Shown one piece after another: positions 43,635 to 54,427 of a DNA stretch of 64,000 bases (position 1 is its first letter; each line of letters begins with the position of its first letter). The position numbers and the translations under genes are program-made. The stretch spans positions 6,138,001 through 6,202,000 of the forward strand of contig OY744465.1 in assembly GCA_963556145.1 (NCBI GenBank), in the 5' to 3' direction. Under the pieces are notes generated by a model that saw only the letters and a program-made list of their open reading frames with translations, made no database searches and was not told the DNA's origin. This stretch comes from Hygrocybe punicea. Lineage: Eukaryota > Basidiomycota > Agaricomycetes > Agaricales > Hygrophoraceae.

Positions 43635-46600
43635 GCGTATACATTCATTCTGCTCTTAAATTGATGAGTTTGTTCGTGCAACAGATAACCACACTGTGTC
43701 TGAGATACTCGCACAGGTATTCTATGCTACGTAGCTGTACAGCTAAAGTTCTCCTAAGATATCTGTTTCATCTGGCTCCTCCTGTTCCTGTTCCTCGCCA
43801 TCCTCTTCTGTGATTGATTCTTCCAGTAGCTCCGTCAGTCCTTTATTCAACATGTCGGGAATAGAATATATCGTCTTGCGTCCAGGGATAAAAGCATTTG
43901 AGCCGTGTACACGCATGTAATTGGTTAGTGTCTCGTAGGTTCTTGTGAGGTCTGGAGGGGTGTGTCGAGTCGTTAGTCCACCTATTAAAAAATTTCTCTC
44001 AATGTTATTGTGGCAGGCATGATACAAGTCAATCAACGAAGACTCCGTAATCACTCGTTCCTTCGTATAGTTGGCAAAGTTGCCGCCAAAGATAACCTAT
44101 AGGTAGCTTGAGATGAATCTACAGCAGCACAAAATTCCACGCACCTTCGTCTGTAGATTATTGAACTCCTGCACCCAATCAGGAGCCCTAAAACAACCCT
44201 CCTTCCTAGTAGGATTGACGAGTATGTTATAGTGAATGGCATGACTGACAGGCTTTGGGTAGACCCAATGGATATCGCTGAGGTACTTGGATAAGTGAGT
44301 CGCATACTTGTGCTTGCCTGTAGCCTTGAAGAGAGCGATCCATGGTGGGAAGATAGATTCCAGTCAACCGATGTCGCCGCAATTCATGGAAAGAGTGATT
44401 TCTTCGTACAGTAAAAAGTACTGGTGCATCAATAGGACATTCTCGCGCTGGGCATCCCGTTCGTCTGATCGCTTACTCCGCAGTTTGAATATGTCCGCAT
44501 GAGGACTAGATCCGGCCACATATTTCAAGGAAAGAGTGTTGGCCACAGAGCGTAGCAATGCCTCGTTTGGTTTGGATTTGGCAAACGCCTCCAGAGAGTC
44601 CCACTGAGGATTCCTCTTTGCAAGCTCAACCCACCAGGCATCTAGCCGAAGGGCCACGCCCTCCTGCATGATGATATCATGCATACGTCGAAATCCAGGC
44701 TTAGAACCAATCTTTCCAGTTTCCCGGGGCCGGTGCAATGCAACAAAGTGCATAAGGCTATTGTCGTCATCGCGAGACTTCTTGTTTTCAATGAAAATTC
44801 GCCAAAGTGCATCAGCACACGCCATTTTGAGATGAAAAAGACCCAACACAAAGATGACATGTTGGAAGCGCCTGGAAGGTGTATTCTCAAGAGATCGTCG
44901 CTCCAGCAATGAACCCACACGCTCTGCAGTTCCAAGGTCACCGAAAAAGAGGACAACGTGTTCACTGATGTCGATGTTCCCAGAAGCCCACTCACTGAAA
45001 GCATCATCAGCTAGATCTCCGATGCCACCTTGGTTCATCAAGTCCGCAATAGCCTGAATATTGCCCGATACCTTGGATTGATTGATATCCATCGCTTTTG
45101 CTGGTGCGTGTCTCATCTTGACAACGGGGATCTTCTCAATGAAATGAGGTAGTCCAATAGTCGAACCAAGTTGGGAGAAGTATGTGGGTCCATGGGTGCA
45201 GAGATCTCGATAGAAAACCCATGCGTTGAATTGGTCACGACGACTGAGACCTGCTGGATTGTCCACTTCGGGATGCAATTTGATAAAATCGAGGTAGGTA
45301 CGTGGAGGCTCGAGATCCTGAATGTCAACTTGAGGATTGAGGGGAGATTTATCCCATAGCGCTCGTGAACATCTCAGTTGCTCTGAAGATACTCCATGCT
45401 CCAAGTAAACGAGGGTACCAGATGTCAGATGGGTAAGTGTGTCGCCAGATTTTTCAACAGTTGGCACATTTGTTTTGAAATCAATGTCGAAGTTGTCGTA
45501 CGTGTACCCAACAATGAGTGTCTTGCCCATCTCGCGTAGCCTCTTGACAGTCTCTACTGAAAGAGACTTGATTGCATTATGAATAGCAACAATGGAGATT
45601 GAAACCCCCAACCGTGCGAGTGACTGTATAACTTTTTGTGGGGCGTTACATGAATGCAGAAAGATCCCGAAAACGCTCTGAAGCAGATTGCACTTCTGAT
45701 TTGAGCTATGCATTAAGATACTGATAATACATGCTGCTTTCTATCGTGAAATGTGTTGTACAGTTAGCTAAGGATGGTAAAGTTTCCGTGGCACTCACCA
45801 GGTTGACAATGGCACTGCGTTCCTGTTTCTTTTTCAATTGACGCCGAGGTGGTTCCCTGTCATCGCCATCAAGACCTGCATCGTCTCCATGCATTCCCAC
45901 CCAAAACTGTGTTTCGTCTTCGTCATCTGTCTTCTCTCCTTCAGGGTCTGGAAGCTCTGAAGAGCTTTTTCTCCGTTTAAGTTGCTTTGGATCGGCTGAC
46001 AGCAAGTTGACCACCATGTTCCAAAGCCCTGGAGCTGTCGTTTGCATCTTCCGAGTCATGTCTTCCAGTCGGAAATCGTGAACTTGGTCAGCGGAGGCAT
46101 GCAATGCTGCAAAGTGCCAACCATTGCTCTTACTAGTAAGATTCTGGATAGATTTCATATGTGTTTGATTTACGAGATGAGTTGCCCATTGCAGCACTGA
46201 TTGGTGCAAGCAGGGGTGCTCCGAGAGGGTAGACAGGAGTGCTGCACAATTATGAATGATCTCTTGCACGGGTGCGTTGTTGCCAAGATCTTCATCTTGA
46301 AGAATGAAGGCAAGAAATTCACATATGGTTGTGTTACGGATCGCTTCTGCAGCGGGCTCCGGCAACAATCAACTTAACTAGGGATCGGATTCCAGAGGAG
46401 AGGACAGCAGTTTTCATTGTTGCTTACAGCTAAGACAACACTGCTAAGAGGGGGGGGGGTCAAGGTCTATGTCATTGCGAGCCGTGGGGGTTACCCAAAC
46501 AAGATGAGTCTGCCCCAAGAACCAGACTAAACGTAAAGAAAGGAAAAGAAGAAAAAGTCCGAACCAACAACAAGAACAGTATATATAATGACTGGTCTTG

Positions 46601-47865
46601 AGGGGAGGTAAATAGAAACGCAACCATGAAGCCACAACATGTCCAACTACACCATGTGTTCACCATGAGGCGCACATGAGGCGTCCTCATGTCGATGTTC
46701 TCGCGATCCAACTGGAGGCCCGGGTGTCATTGAGGAATAGAGGGGGTCCGGATGACTCGGATGATTTGTCATCGGATCATGTGATGTGCAGAATTGCCTA
46801 TTCGGGGTCTACACTTGCTGTAACAGGCAAATGCGCAGTCTGGCAAATGCGTTGCACGGTTGGGTCGAAGATGGGTATCGTCCAATGTGGGATTGGTGAT
46901 GAGAATGTCTTGAGGTGGTGTGGATGTAGTGGCAAGGTTTGCATGAAAGAAAACAAAGGAATGTGTGGAAGGAAAACCAACTAGGACGGTGGGCTAGTCG
47001 AGGTCAGACATGTGAACAGCATAAGCTGTACCGGATGACGATGTCTATGTCGATGACGTATCGAGGAGTGATGTCTTGTCCTGTTTGTGGAACAAGAAGG
47101 TCCACGTGATGTCGGTATTCGTCCAAGAAAGGGTATCATTGTAAACGAGTGTGGGAGGTATCAAGATGAAAGATGGAAAAGGATAAATGAATGTGGGTCC
47201 AGGTTTCGAGTCATGGCATGAGTGACAAGCTGTGGGAACAAGTCGTCAGGTACTGCATTGAAGCGGTGTCGTGCGAACAATATATGATAGGGGTTGGTTC
47301 ACTGTTTGGGAAGTCGTATGGTCTGTGGTCAAAGTCCAAAAGAGTATGCTCCGGCGATGGTCGGATTAGAGAGAACAGTGAAATGTCTTGTGATCGGGGA
47401 TTGTTCAGAGTTCGCATGCAGGTGAGGAATGTCGTCGGATCGTCAGGGAGGATAATGGTAGGCACAGGGTACGAAAGTGGAAACCATATATCCAGGTATG
47501 GCAATTGTCAATTACGTGTCGATATATTGTCGAGGTGGAAGTCGGAAGTATCGATGGCAGAAGGGTTTCGGTACCGATGCCAAAGATAGATCATAACAAG
47601 GTAAAAACCGATCAGGAAGGTGATGGCGATGCTGCCAATGATGATTACGGTAATTAGCTGTGTTGGGAGTACAGCCATTGTAAATCGGTTTGTCGTGGGA
47701 TGAAGTCAACAATATGTCAGGGCGAGGGAAAAGACAATAGCAATGATGTCCGTCGGCAAGGAGACTATTCGGGTACAGCAAGGTCACATGGGATATGTCC
47801 ATGGTCGGTCTGGATTGTTCTAGAAGAAGGGAAAGAAGAGAACAAGAACAAGAAAATACAAGGAT

Positions 47866-48427
47866 TGTTACGGATCGCTGTTCTTATAGCGGACTCCGGC
47901 AACAAAGAACCAAATGAGGATGATATATAAAGCGAGGAATGGGTACAAACAAATGTAAGAAGAGGGAGGGATCTGGGTGTCTGGTAGCAATCGGGGGAAG
48001 AGTAGCTAGACTAAACTTAAGGCTATTGACTACAATTGTCCGTGACTAAATACTGTCGAACGACTTTAGGGCTGGCTTCTTCGTCATGTGTGGCTGCGTC
48101 GAGGATAAGCTCCGAGATGAACGGCGTCTTCGTGTACTTCGTGGTCTGTGCGTTTTAGGGTGCCAACGTGGTGGCCATCGGCTGCGTTGCATGTCTGGTG
48201 TCAACAGACAGCTGATCCGGTGATTATGCTGTGCGGTATTGTTAAGAGCTTGTAACAACGTGTATGATGTATCGGCGGCGATCGGATGACGAGGGTAGTC
48301 ATGCGGATTCGGATATCGTCGTTGATTGTCGTCAATGATGTTTTGGACCCAAGCTATGACGTTGTTTTGTGACGTGGTGTCAGAGTCGGGGTCAGAAACG
48401 GGGGTTAGATCGGGGTAAAAGGTAACA
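47866..48427 (-). repeat. Gypsy 3' LTR
   Basis: 562 bp, preceded in plus orientation by the AGGAT duplication. Contains the end of ORF3. Confidence 0.93.
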
Positions 48428-48807
48428 ATACCCCCGGAACAAGGGGAATCGTCCCGATTAACCGGAGGGAAAACGGAATCATACACGGCGGCGCAATCGA
48501 TGAACTCGCGGTACGGATCGACGGGGTCATCGGTGAACCAGACAGGGACAGTCGGGGGAACAGCAGGACGGGGAGGGCCAATGGGACGCACGGAGTAAAA
48601 CGTACGGGGGGCGAAGAAGAGGTCAACGCCGAGATGAGCGATGTCAGACGTGAGGTGGGTGGAGCCAAACGAAGAAGGGGGCATTAGGTCGACGGCGAAG
48701 CGAACATCGCGGCCACAGAGACGTCGTTTCGAACGAGGGATACGGAAGCGAGGAGGAAGGTGATGGAAGTATGGTGAGGAAGGAAGATAAACAGCGGAGG
48801 CAGACAT
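48046..48807 (-). CDS. ORF3 downstream of pol, running into the 3' LTR
   Basis: ATG at 48805-48807 (MSASAVYLPSSPYFHHLPP); 253 residues. It begins 84 bp after the pol stop, at the position where env-like genes lie in some Gypsy elements, and its last 127 or so residues are coded by the LTR. Sequence: Pro-rich start, RIPRSKRRLCGRDVRF, middle with FDDPVD-like acidic words (WFTDDPVDPYREFIDC), VIAWVQNIIDDNQRRYPNP, and a very basic end (RPRSTRRRRSSRSL). No membrane segment is visible, so it is not a typical envelope. Function unknown. Confidence 0.5.
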   Translation of the reverse strand: MSASAVYLPSSPYFHHLPPRFRIPRSKRRLCGRDVRFAVDLMPPSSFGSTHLTSDIAHLGVDLFFAPRTFYSVRPIGPPRPAVPPTVPVWFTDDPVDPYREFIDCAAVYDSVFPPVNRDDSPCSGGIVTFYPDLTPVSDPDSDTTSQNNVIAWVQNIIDDNQRRYPNPHDYPRHPIAADTSYTLLQALNNTAQHNHRISCLLTPDMQRSRWPPRWHPKTHRPRSTRRRRSSRSLSSTQPHMTKKPALKSFDSI

Positions 48808-48890
48808 AGAGGAATGAAGGCAAAGGGCGAAGGAAGGGAAAGAAAGGAAAACAAACGATATATACAAGAGAGAAAGATTAGGGCAGGTAC

Positions 48891-51800
48891 TTAAAACACG
48901 AGGTGATCGGGATTAACGGGATGATCGTGGGTAAAAGAGGAAGGAAGAAGGGAAAAACGATGTGGAGTTGAAATATCATATTCGTGAGAAAGGGCGGCGG
49001 AGGGGATTGGTGAGGGAAGGTGATAATAATGAACAATAGGGAAAGCGTAAGGACAGAGTTTCTTGCGTAAATTGAAATCGAGATTACCGAAGCCGGTAAT
49101 ATTGGTGATTTGGGCAGGTGCGATGACGGGAGAGGAGATTTCGATGATGGATGTGATGGCATCAATGGGAGCGGTTTCATAGAGATATGCGTGAGTGATG
49201 CCGGGGGGAAAGAGGTATTTGCGGAATTCGTGGTCTTTCGAACCATCACGGATGAGGGCGGCATTGTGTGGGTAAATTGCAAGCAAAATAGAAGAGGAAG
49301 AGAAAGGAGGGATAACGGAAGGGGGGAGAGTAAAAAGAGAACGAAGGGATAAAGAAGAAGGGGCACGGGGATGTAATTTATGGAAATCATTGACGAGATC
49401 CTGGCAATATGCAGTTTCGGATGCAGGGATGCAGGAATCTTCGTCACGAGGATAGTCGAGCCAATGCACTAAGTAATATAATTTGTTACGGCGTATGCGG
49501 GAGTCAAGGATATGTTCGATTTCGTAATGATCATCGTTGTCGATAATATCAGGAGGTGGTCGAAGATGGTATTTCTGTTGTATGGAGGAAGAAGGCGGGT
49601 GAAATGGTGAAAGGAGAGCGACGTTAAATATGGGAAAGATCTTCCAGGTTTTCGGTAATTTCAACTTGTATGACGATGACCCGATTTTGTCGAGGACGGT
49701 AAAAGGACCGAATTTTTGATTGTCAAGCTTTTTACTTGGACGATCTGTGGTCAGATTTTTTCCGTTTAGCCAGACTTTATCACCAGGAGAAAAGACAATT
49801 TTCTTGACATGACTGTCATACTTATCCTTCATGGTCTGTCTCGTAACGTCTGCAATTTCGCCTATTTTCTGTTGTATTGATTTCATTCGTGTGATGAAAT
49901 CGTTAACGGCTTCGTTTGCGATAGGAATATGCTTGTCGAAGTTGAGACCGGTCCAAGGATGTTGTCCTTGTGTGGCGAAGAAAGGGGAAGTCTTAATCGC
50001 GGATGACTCACGATTGGCTAATGCAAATTCGGCAAGGGCGAGCCATTCGTGCCAATCATCTTGTCGGTAATTGGTGAAGAAACGAAGGAAAATTTCGAGT
50101 TCTTGATTCATTCGTTCTGTTTGTCCATCAGCGCGTGGATGATATGCTGTTGTTGGACGTCCTTTGATACCGATCAAGGAATATAATTCAGTGATAAAAC
50201 GTGAAACGAAGACCGAGCCACGATCGGAGACGATGAAGCGGGGCATGCCGAAACGTTTGAAGACGTGATCCCGGAACAAGCGTGCCCATCCTTCTGATGT
50301 CAACGTTGTATTCGTGGCGATAAAGATCGGATGTTTTGATCGTTTGTCAACGATGACCAGAATGGCATCAAAGCCATGTGATTCAGGCAAAGGGCCAATC
50401 ATGTCGACGGAAATCGTATGCCAATTATACGGTGGTACATCGTGAGGGAAAAGTTGTCCGAATTGTTTTCCTCGTCGTGGCTTATTTTGTTGACATTCGG
50501 TACAACCAATAATATACCGTTCGACGTCTTCTCGGATGGTTGGCCATGTTGTTGTCCGTGAGATCAATTCAATCGTTTTATCACGTCCGGGATGGCCTGC
50601 GGTAGGATTGTCATGATGTAGGGAAATGATATTGTCGTATGTAGAGGTTGCATGAAGTATTTGTCGGATCGTTTGTTCTGGTAATATGAATAATGAGTCA
50701 GGAAGACCGATCATACCTTCATTGTCCTTTTCTTTGGGTTTATGATCGGCACGTCGTGAAAGGAGATCGGCTTTTTTGTTCTGCGATCCCTTGCGATATA
50801 ATAAACGGAAATCATAGTCTTGTAGGAATGCGATCCAACGAGCCTGTCGCCGAGTGAGATCTTGCGGTTTACGGTAATATTCGAGGTTGCGGTGGTCAGT
50901 AAAAACATCAATTTGTTCTTTTGCGCCGAGAAGAAAATGTCGCCATTCTTCGAAGCTTCGTATAATCGCAAGTAATTCTTTGTCGAAGATTTGGTAATTG
51001 CGTTCTGCTGGTGTCATTGTTGTTGACATGTATGCAACAGGGCGGAAAAGACCATCGGGTTGTTCTTGAGATAGGATAGCACCGATCGCATAATCTGATG
51101 CGTCACATTCAATGGTGAATTTCTTATCGGGGACAGGTAATACGAGGATTGGATCGGTAGTAATGATGGTTTTCAATCGATCGAATGCATTTTGTTGTTC
51201 TTCTGTCCAATCCCATTTTGCTTTTCCCATTAATTTATGTAATGGGCTTGCGATCTGTGAAAAGTTTTCAACGAAACGACGATAGAAATTCAGGAAACCA
51301 ATGAATCGTTGTAATTCGGTTTGGTTTGTTGGAACGGGCCAATCAGTAATGGCATTGGTTTTGATGGGATCCATCTGAACTTGGCCATCCCCGACAATAA
51401 GTCCAAGATAATCGACCTTTTCCTTGTCGAATGTACATTTCTTTGGTTTCAAGAAAAGATTGTTCTCGCGAAAGATCTTCAGAACTTGTTTCGTTCGTTT
51501 CTGGTTTTCTTCGAGGGATTTAGAGAAAATCAAGATGTCATCCATGTATACCAATAACCATCCTTCACGTATTTCGTATCGGAAAACGTGATTCATCAAC
51601 CGTTGAAATGTCGGCGGTGAATTCTTCAGGCCAAAGAACATGACCGTTGGTTCGAATAATCCTTTTGGTGTCAGAAAAGCGGCTTTATGCTCATCGCCTT
51701 CCTTAATACGGACATTGTTGAATCCCCATCGTACGTCCAATTTCGTAAAATATTTGGCTTCGGCTAATTGATTGATTATGTCATTGATCAGTGGTAATGG

Positions 51801-53171
51801 GTATTTGTCATCGATTGTCCATGAATTTAACCATCGATAATCCTGAATTGGTTGTCGTTCGGCGGCATTTTTCTTCGACACAAAGAAGAAAGGAGACGCG
51901 TAAGGTGATTTGGAAGGACGAATTCGTCCAGTCCTCAGATTTTCGTCTAAGAACTTGTCGAGGTCTTGTTTCTCGATTGGTGATAACGGATACAATTTAC
52001 AATCATGATGATCCGGTGCATCTGGTTTCAACGTTATGGCGTGATCCCACGGTTTTCGTGCCGGTAATTCATCGAAACCGGATGGTTCGAAAACGTCGCG
52101 ATATTCATGGTATGTTTCAGGTACTAATTCCACGAACGTCTTTTCTTTTTGTTGTTCTTGTGCCTTGATGGCGAGTTCTGTTGATTTCGTCATGAATGAA
52201 CGAAAGTGTATGGGATCCATTGTTTCTTCCATAACTTGATCGAACCAAAGGGGTCGTTCCCAAACTACCGTGTCAAATTCAGTTGAACGTATTGTTGATG
52301 ACGTTCCACAACCAGAAAGACATCGAGAAAACTTGATTTCGTTTTCTCGCCAATCAATTTCTGGGTTATGCTTCTTCAACCAATCGTATCCGAGGAAAAT
52401 ATCCATCTTGGCCAATGTTGTTACCGCAAAACGGAGTAATTCTTGATGATCGCCAACACGCATTTGTAACTCACAATATTCCGTAATCTGTCCTGTTTTT
52501 GGTTGTGTTCCATCACTCATGTAGGAATTGAACGGATTCAGGTATGGTTTTGTCGGAATGTTATGTGCTTTGACGTATCCGATGTCGATAGCGCAAATAG
52601 TACATCCGCAGTCAATTAAACTTGTCATGGGATATTGTCGTCCATCCTGTGGAACGGAGACAAAACCATGAACCAATAAGGCCATACGGAGTTCGGAATC
52701 CTTTTGTGTTATGGCTCGTATCGGTTCCAATGTCCGTGGTTCTTGCGGTAAATCTTGTGGCATATTTTGTACTAACCATTGTACTGCTTCTGCGATTGGT
52801 CGTCGATTAAGTGTTAAGACAAGTCCTGGCGAAATCTTGTCCGTCCATTGGTCATGGATGTCCCAATCATTCAAGATGTCAAGGGCATAACCCATTGTGG
52901 TTGAGCGAATAGCAACGATCGTTTCCATCGCATTGAATTCGGATTCGATTGTCGTTTTTCTTTTCTGGGGTTCGGTTTTCTCTTCTTTGTCTGCAACATG
53001 GGTATCTCGCCACGTGTTGCTTTCCTCTTTCGGCTCTGGTATCGGTGTTTGTCTCAATTCGTTGCGGAGGGCTTTGAGTTTGGTGAAAACGTTGTCAAAT
53101 TGTTTACATACGTATACATCATTCTCGAGTCGTGCGATCGTGGCCTCTTGCGCTTCACGTCGCTTCGTCAA
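48891..53171 (-). CDS. Gypsy pol polyprotein with chromodomain and C-terminal ASCH/PUA-like extension
   Basis: About 1426 residues in the -1 frame relative to gag; no ATG at the start, so it is expected as a frameshift product. Order: coiled N-terminus; aspartic protease LIDCGCTICAID (usual Ser and Ala/Cys of DSG-A replaced by Cys-Gly-Cys), residues about 187-198; RT with YASPFFFVSKK, FTKLDVRWGFNNVRI and YMDD (about 430-555); RNase H FTIECDASDYAIGAIL; integrase zinc finger (HH...CTECQ) and core SVDMIGPLP, IVSDRGSVF, DGQTERMNQELE; chromodomain YEIEHILDSRIRRNKLYYLVHWLDYP (about 1210-1260). From about 1295 an extra domain follows: LLAIYPHNAALIRDGSKDHE, FRKYLFPPG, YLYETAPIDAITSIIEI. This resembles ASCH/PUA-like folds. 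No stop or shift is seen. Confidence 0.9.
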   Translation of the reverse strand: MTKRREAQEATIARLENDVYVCKQFDNVFTKLKALRNELRQTPIPEPKEESNTWRDTHVADKEEKTEPQKRKTTIESEFNAMETIVAIRSTTMGYALDILNDWDIHDQWTDKISPGLVLTLNRRPIAEAVQWLVQNMPQDLPQEPRTLEPIRAITQKDSELRMALLVHGFVSVPQDGRQYPMTSLIDCGCTICAIDIGYVKAHNIPTKPYLNPFNSYMSDGTQPKTGQITEYCELQMRVGDHQELLRFAVTTLAKMDIFLGYDWLKKHNPEIDWRENEIKFSRCLSGCGTSSTIRSTEFDTVVWERPLWFDQVMEETMDPIHFRSFMTKSTELAIKAQEQQKEKTFVELVPETYHEYRDVFEPSGFDELPARKPWDHAITLKPDAPDHHDCKLYPLSPIEKQDLDKFLDENLRTGRIRPSKSPYASPFFFVSKKNAAERQPIQDYRWLNSWTIDDKYPLPLINDIINQLAEAKYFTKLDVRWGFNNVRIKEGDEHKAAFLTPKGLFEPTVMFFGLKNSPPTFQRLMNHVFRYEIREGWLLVYMDDILIFSKSLEENQKRTKQVLKIFRENNLFLKPKKCTFDKEKVDYLGLIVGDGQVQMDPIKTNAITDWPVPTNQTELQRFIGFLNFYRRFVENFSQIASPLHKLMGKAKWDWTEEQQNAFDRLKTIITTDPILVLPVPDKKFTIECDASDYAIGAILSQEQPDGLFRPVAYMSTTMTPAERNYQIFDKELLAIIRSFEEWRHFLLGAKEQIDVFTDHRNLEYYRKPQDLTRRQARWIAFLQDYDFRLLYRKGSQNKKADLLSRRADHKPKEKDNEGMIGLPDSLFILPEQTIRQILHATSTYDNIISLHHDNPTAGHPGRDKTIELISRTTTWPTIREDVERYIIGCTECQQNKPRRGKQFGQLFPHDVPPYNWHTISVDMIGPLPESHGFDAILVIVDKRSKHPIFIATNTTLTSEGWARLFRDHVFKRFGMPRFIVSDRGSVFVSRFITELYSLIGIKGRPTTAYHPRADGQTERMNQELEIFLRFFTNYRQDDWHEWLALAEFALANRESSAIKTSPFFATQGQHPWTGLNFDKHIPIANEAVNDFITRMKSIQQKIGEIADVTRQTMKDKYDSHVKKIVFSPGDKVWLNGKNLTTDRPSKKLDNQKFGPFTVLDKIGSSSYKLKLPKTWKIFPIFNVALLSPFHPPSSSIQQKYHLRPPPDIIDNDDHYEIEHILDSRIRRNKLYYLVHWLDYPRDEDSCIPASETAYCQDLVNDFHKLHPRAPSSLSLRSLFTLPPSVIPPFSSSSILLAIYPHNAALIRDGSKDHEFRKYLFPPGITHAYLYETAPIDAITSIIEISSPVIAPAQITNITGFGNLDFNLRKKLCPYAFPIVHYYHLPSPIPSAALSHEYDISTPHRFSLLPSSFTHDHPVNPDHLVF

Positions 53172-54181
53172 AAACCCTCTTGCTTCAATTTCAATGCCGT
53201 CAACTCATCCATCAATGCTGCGATCCGGGCGTCTTTGCCATCATCTTCTTGTTGCTTTGTTGTTTGTGGTACGGTTTGCATTGAACGGACTTGTTGTTGC
53301 CCTTGACGTTCTGGGCAATTTCGTGAGACATGTCCAGATTGGCGGCATTTGAAACAAATCCCCTTCCGCATATACTCCTGTCGTTGTTCGTCGGTTAAGC
53401 GCGTAAACGCTTGTTGTCTCGGTTGGGTTCGTCGTGTGTCGACATCCATTGGAACGGATTCCGACTGAGGACGAGGTGTCGTTGTTTGTTGTGGTCGAGG
53501 AGTTGGCGATGCGGTTGCCATGTTTGGATTATGTCGTGTTTTCGTGGGTAGATTCATTGATCGTACTTGTTCCTGACGACGTCGCCATTGTTGATCAAGT
53601 TTGACCGTTTGTTCGCGCCATTCTTCGATGGTGGTTGGGATCATCATCCCAGTATAGATCTGATCGATTAATGGTTTGTTCATGTGGAGTTCGACGAGTT
53701 GAATGAGATAGCTCTCGTTGAACATTTCGCTGAGTCCAGCGAGACGTCGGAGAGTATCAAACTCGATCCAGAATTCGTCTGCTGTCATCTTTCCTTGACG
53801 CAAGTCGTTCAACTTGGTCAATGCGTCCTTCTTCTGATCCGGTTTTTCAAAGTGTCGTCTAAATTCCTTCGTGAAGTCGTCCAGACTTCCGAAGTTGACG
53901 GGGTCGTGTTGCAAGGCAATGTCGACGTACTCGTCCGCCCATCGTCCGGCGAGTCCGCCTTGCAAATATGAGAGGATAAAAAGGATTTGCTTCTCCTCTG
54001 AATCGAAGGCGGTTCTGTTCGCCCGGATGTAGATATGGGCACTTCGGAGGAATGTTTTGAATCCCTCTTTGTTCCCATCGTACTTAGCCGGCGGAGCGAT
54101 ATGAGATTTGGGAGATGACGGGGCTGCGGGTGCAACAGTGGTGGTGTCTTGGGTTTCGCGGTTTTCTTCGGTGTCTGACAT
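53168..54181 (-). CDS. Gypsy gag
   Basis: ATG at 54179-54181 (MSDTEENRETQDTTT). Pro/Ser/Thr-rich leader, then a retrotransposon capsid region (FKTFLRSAHIYIRANRTAF, GGLAGRWADEYVD, FRRHFEKPDQKKDALTKL, FWIEFDTLRRLAG), linker with Gln/Pro, and a CCHC knuckle CFKCRQSGHVSRNC. It ends EGF followed by TGA at 53168-53170. 337 residues, intact. Confidence 0.93.
   Translation of the reverse strand: MSDTEENRETQDTTTVAPAAPSSPKSHIAPPAKYDGNKEGFKTFLRSAHIYIRANRTAFDSEEKQILFILSYLQGGLAGRWADEYVDIALQHDPVNFGSLDDFTKEFRRHFEKPDQKKDALTKLNDLRQGKMTADEFWIEFDTLRRLAGLSEMFNESYLIQLVELHMNKPLIDQIYTGMMIPTTIEEWREQTVKLDQQWRRRQEQVRSMNLPTKTRHNPNMATASPTPRPQQTTTPRPQSESVPMDVDTRRTQPRQQAFTRLTDEQRQEYMRKGICFKCRQSGHVSRNCPERQGQQQVRSMQTVPQTTKQQEDDGKDARIAALMDELTALKLKQEGF
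53171..53177 (-). promoter_or_regulatory. -1 ribosomal frameshift site G GGT TTT before gag stop
   Basis: The minus strand reads GAG GGT TTT TGA in the gag frame. GGGTTTT fits X XXY YYZ exactly, and a slip back by one base gives GGG TTT TTG ACG AAG, the pol frame. The gag stop is the next codon. Downstream structure was not computed. Confidence 0.75.
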
Positions 54182-54427
54182 TCTGTTGTGTGTGTGTGTT
54201 TGATGGTGAAGAGCAAGTGTTGTAGTAGAAAATGATGGCGGGGGGAAAGACGGGGGTCGGAAGGTGGTCTGTTCTGCGACGTAGTGGTCGAAGTCGTCGT
54301 CAGAAGAATCTGACGTCTCGGGTGCAAGATGATACTCGTCGTCGTGTTCCCAATTTGGGGTTCGGTATCGTCGAGGTTCCAGGTTGTTTTGGTTCGTTGT
54401 CGAGGGAGTAAAGAAAGTTTAGTCTTA

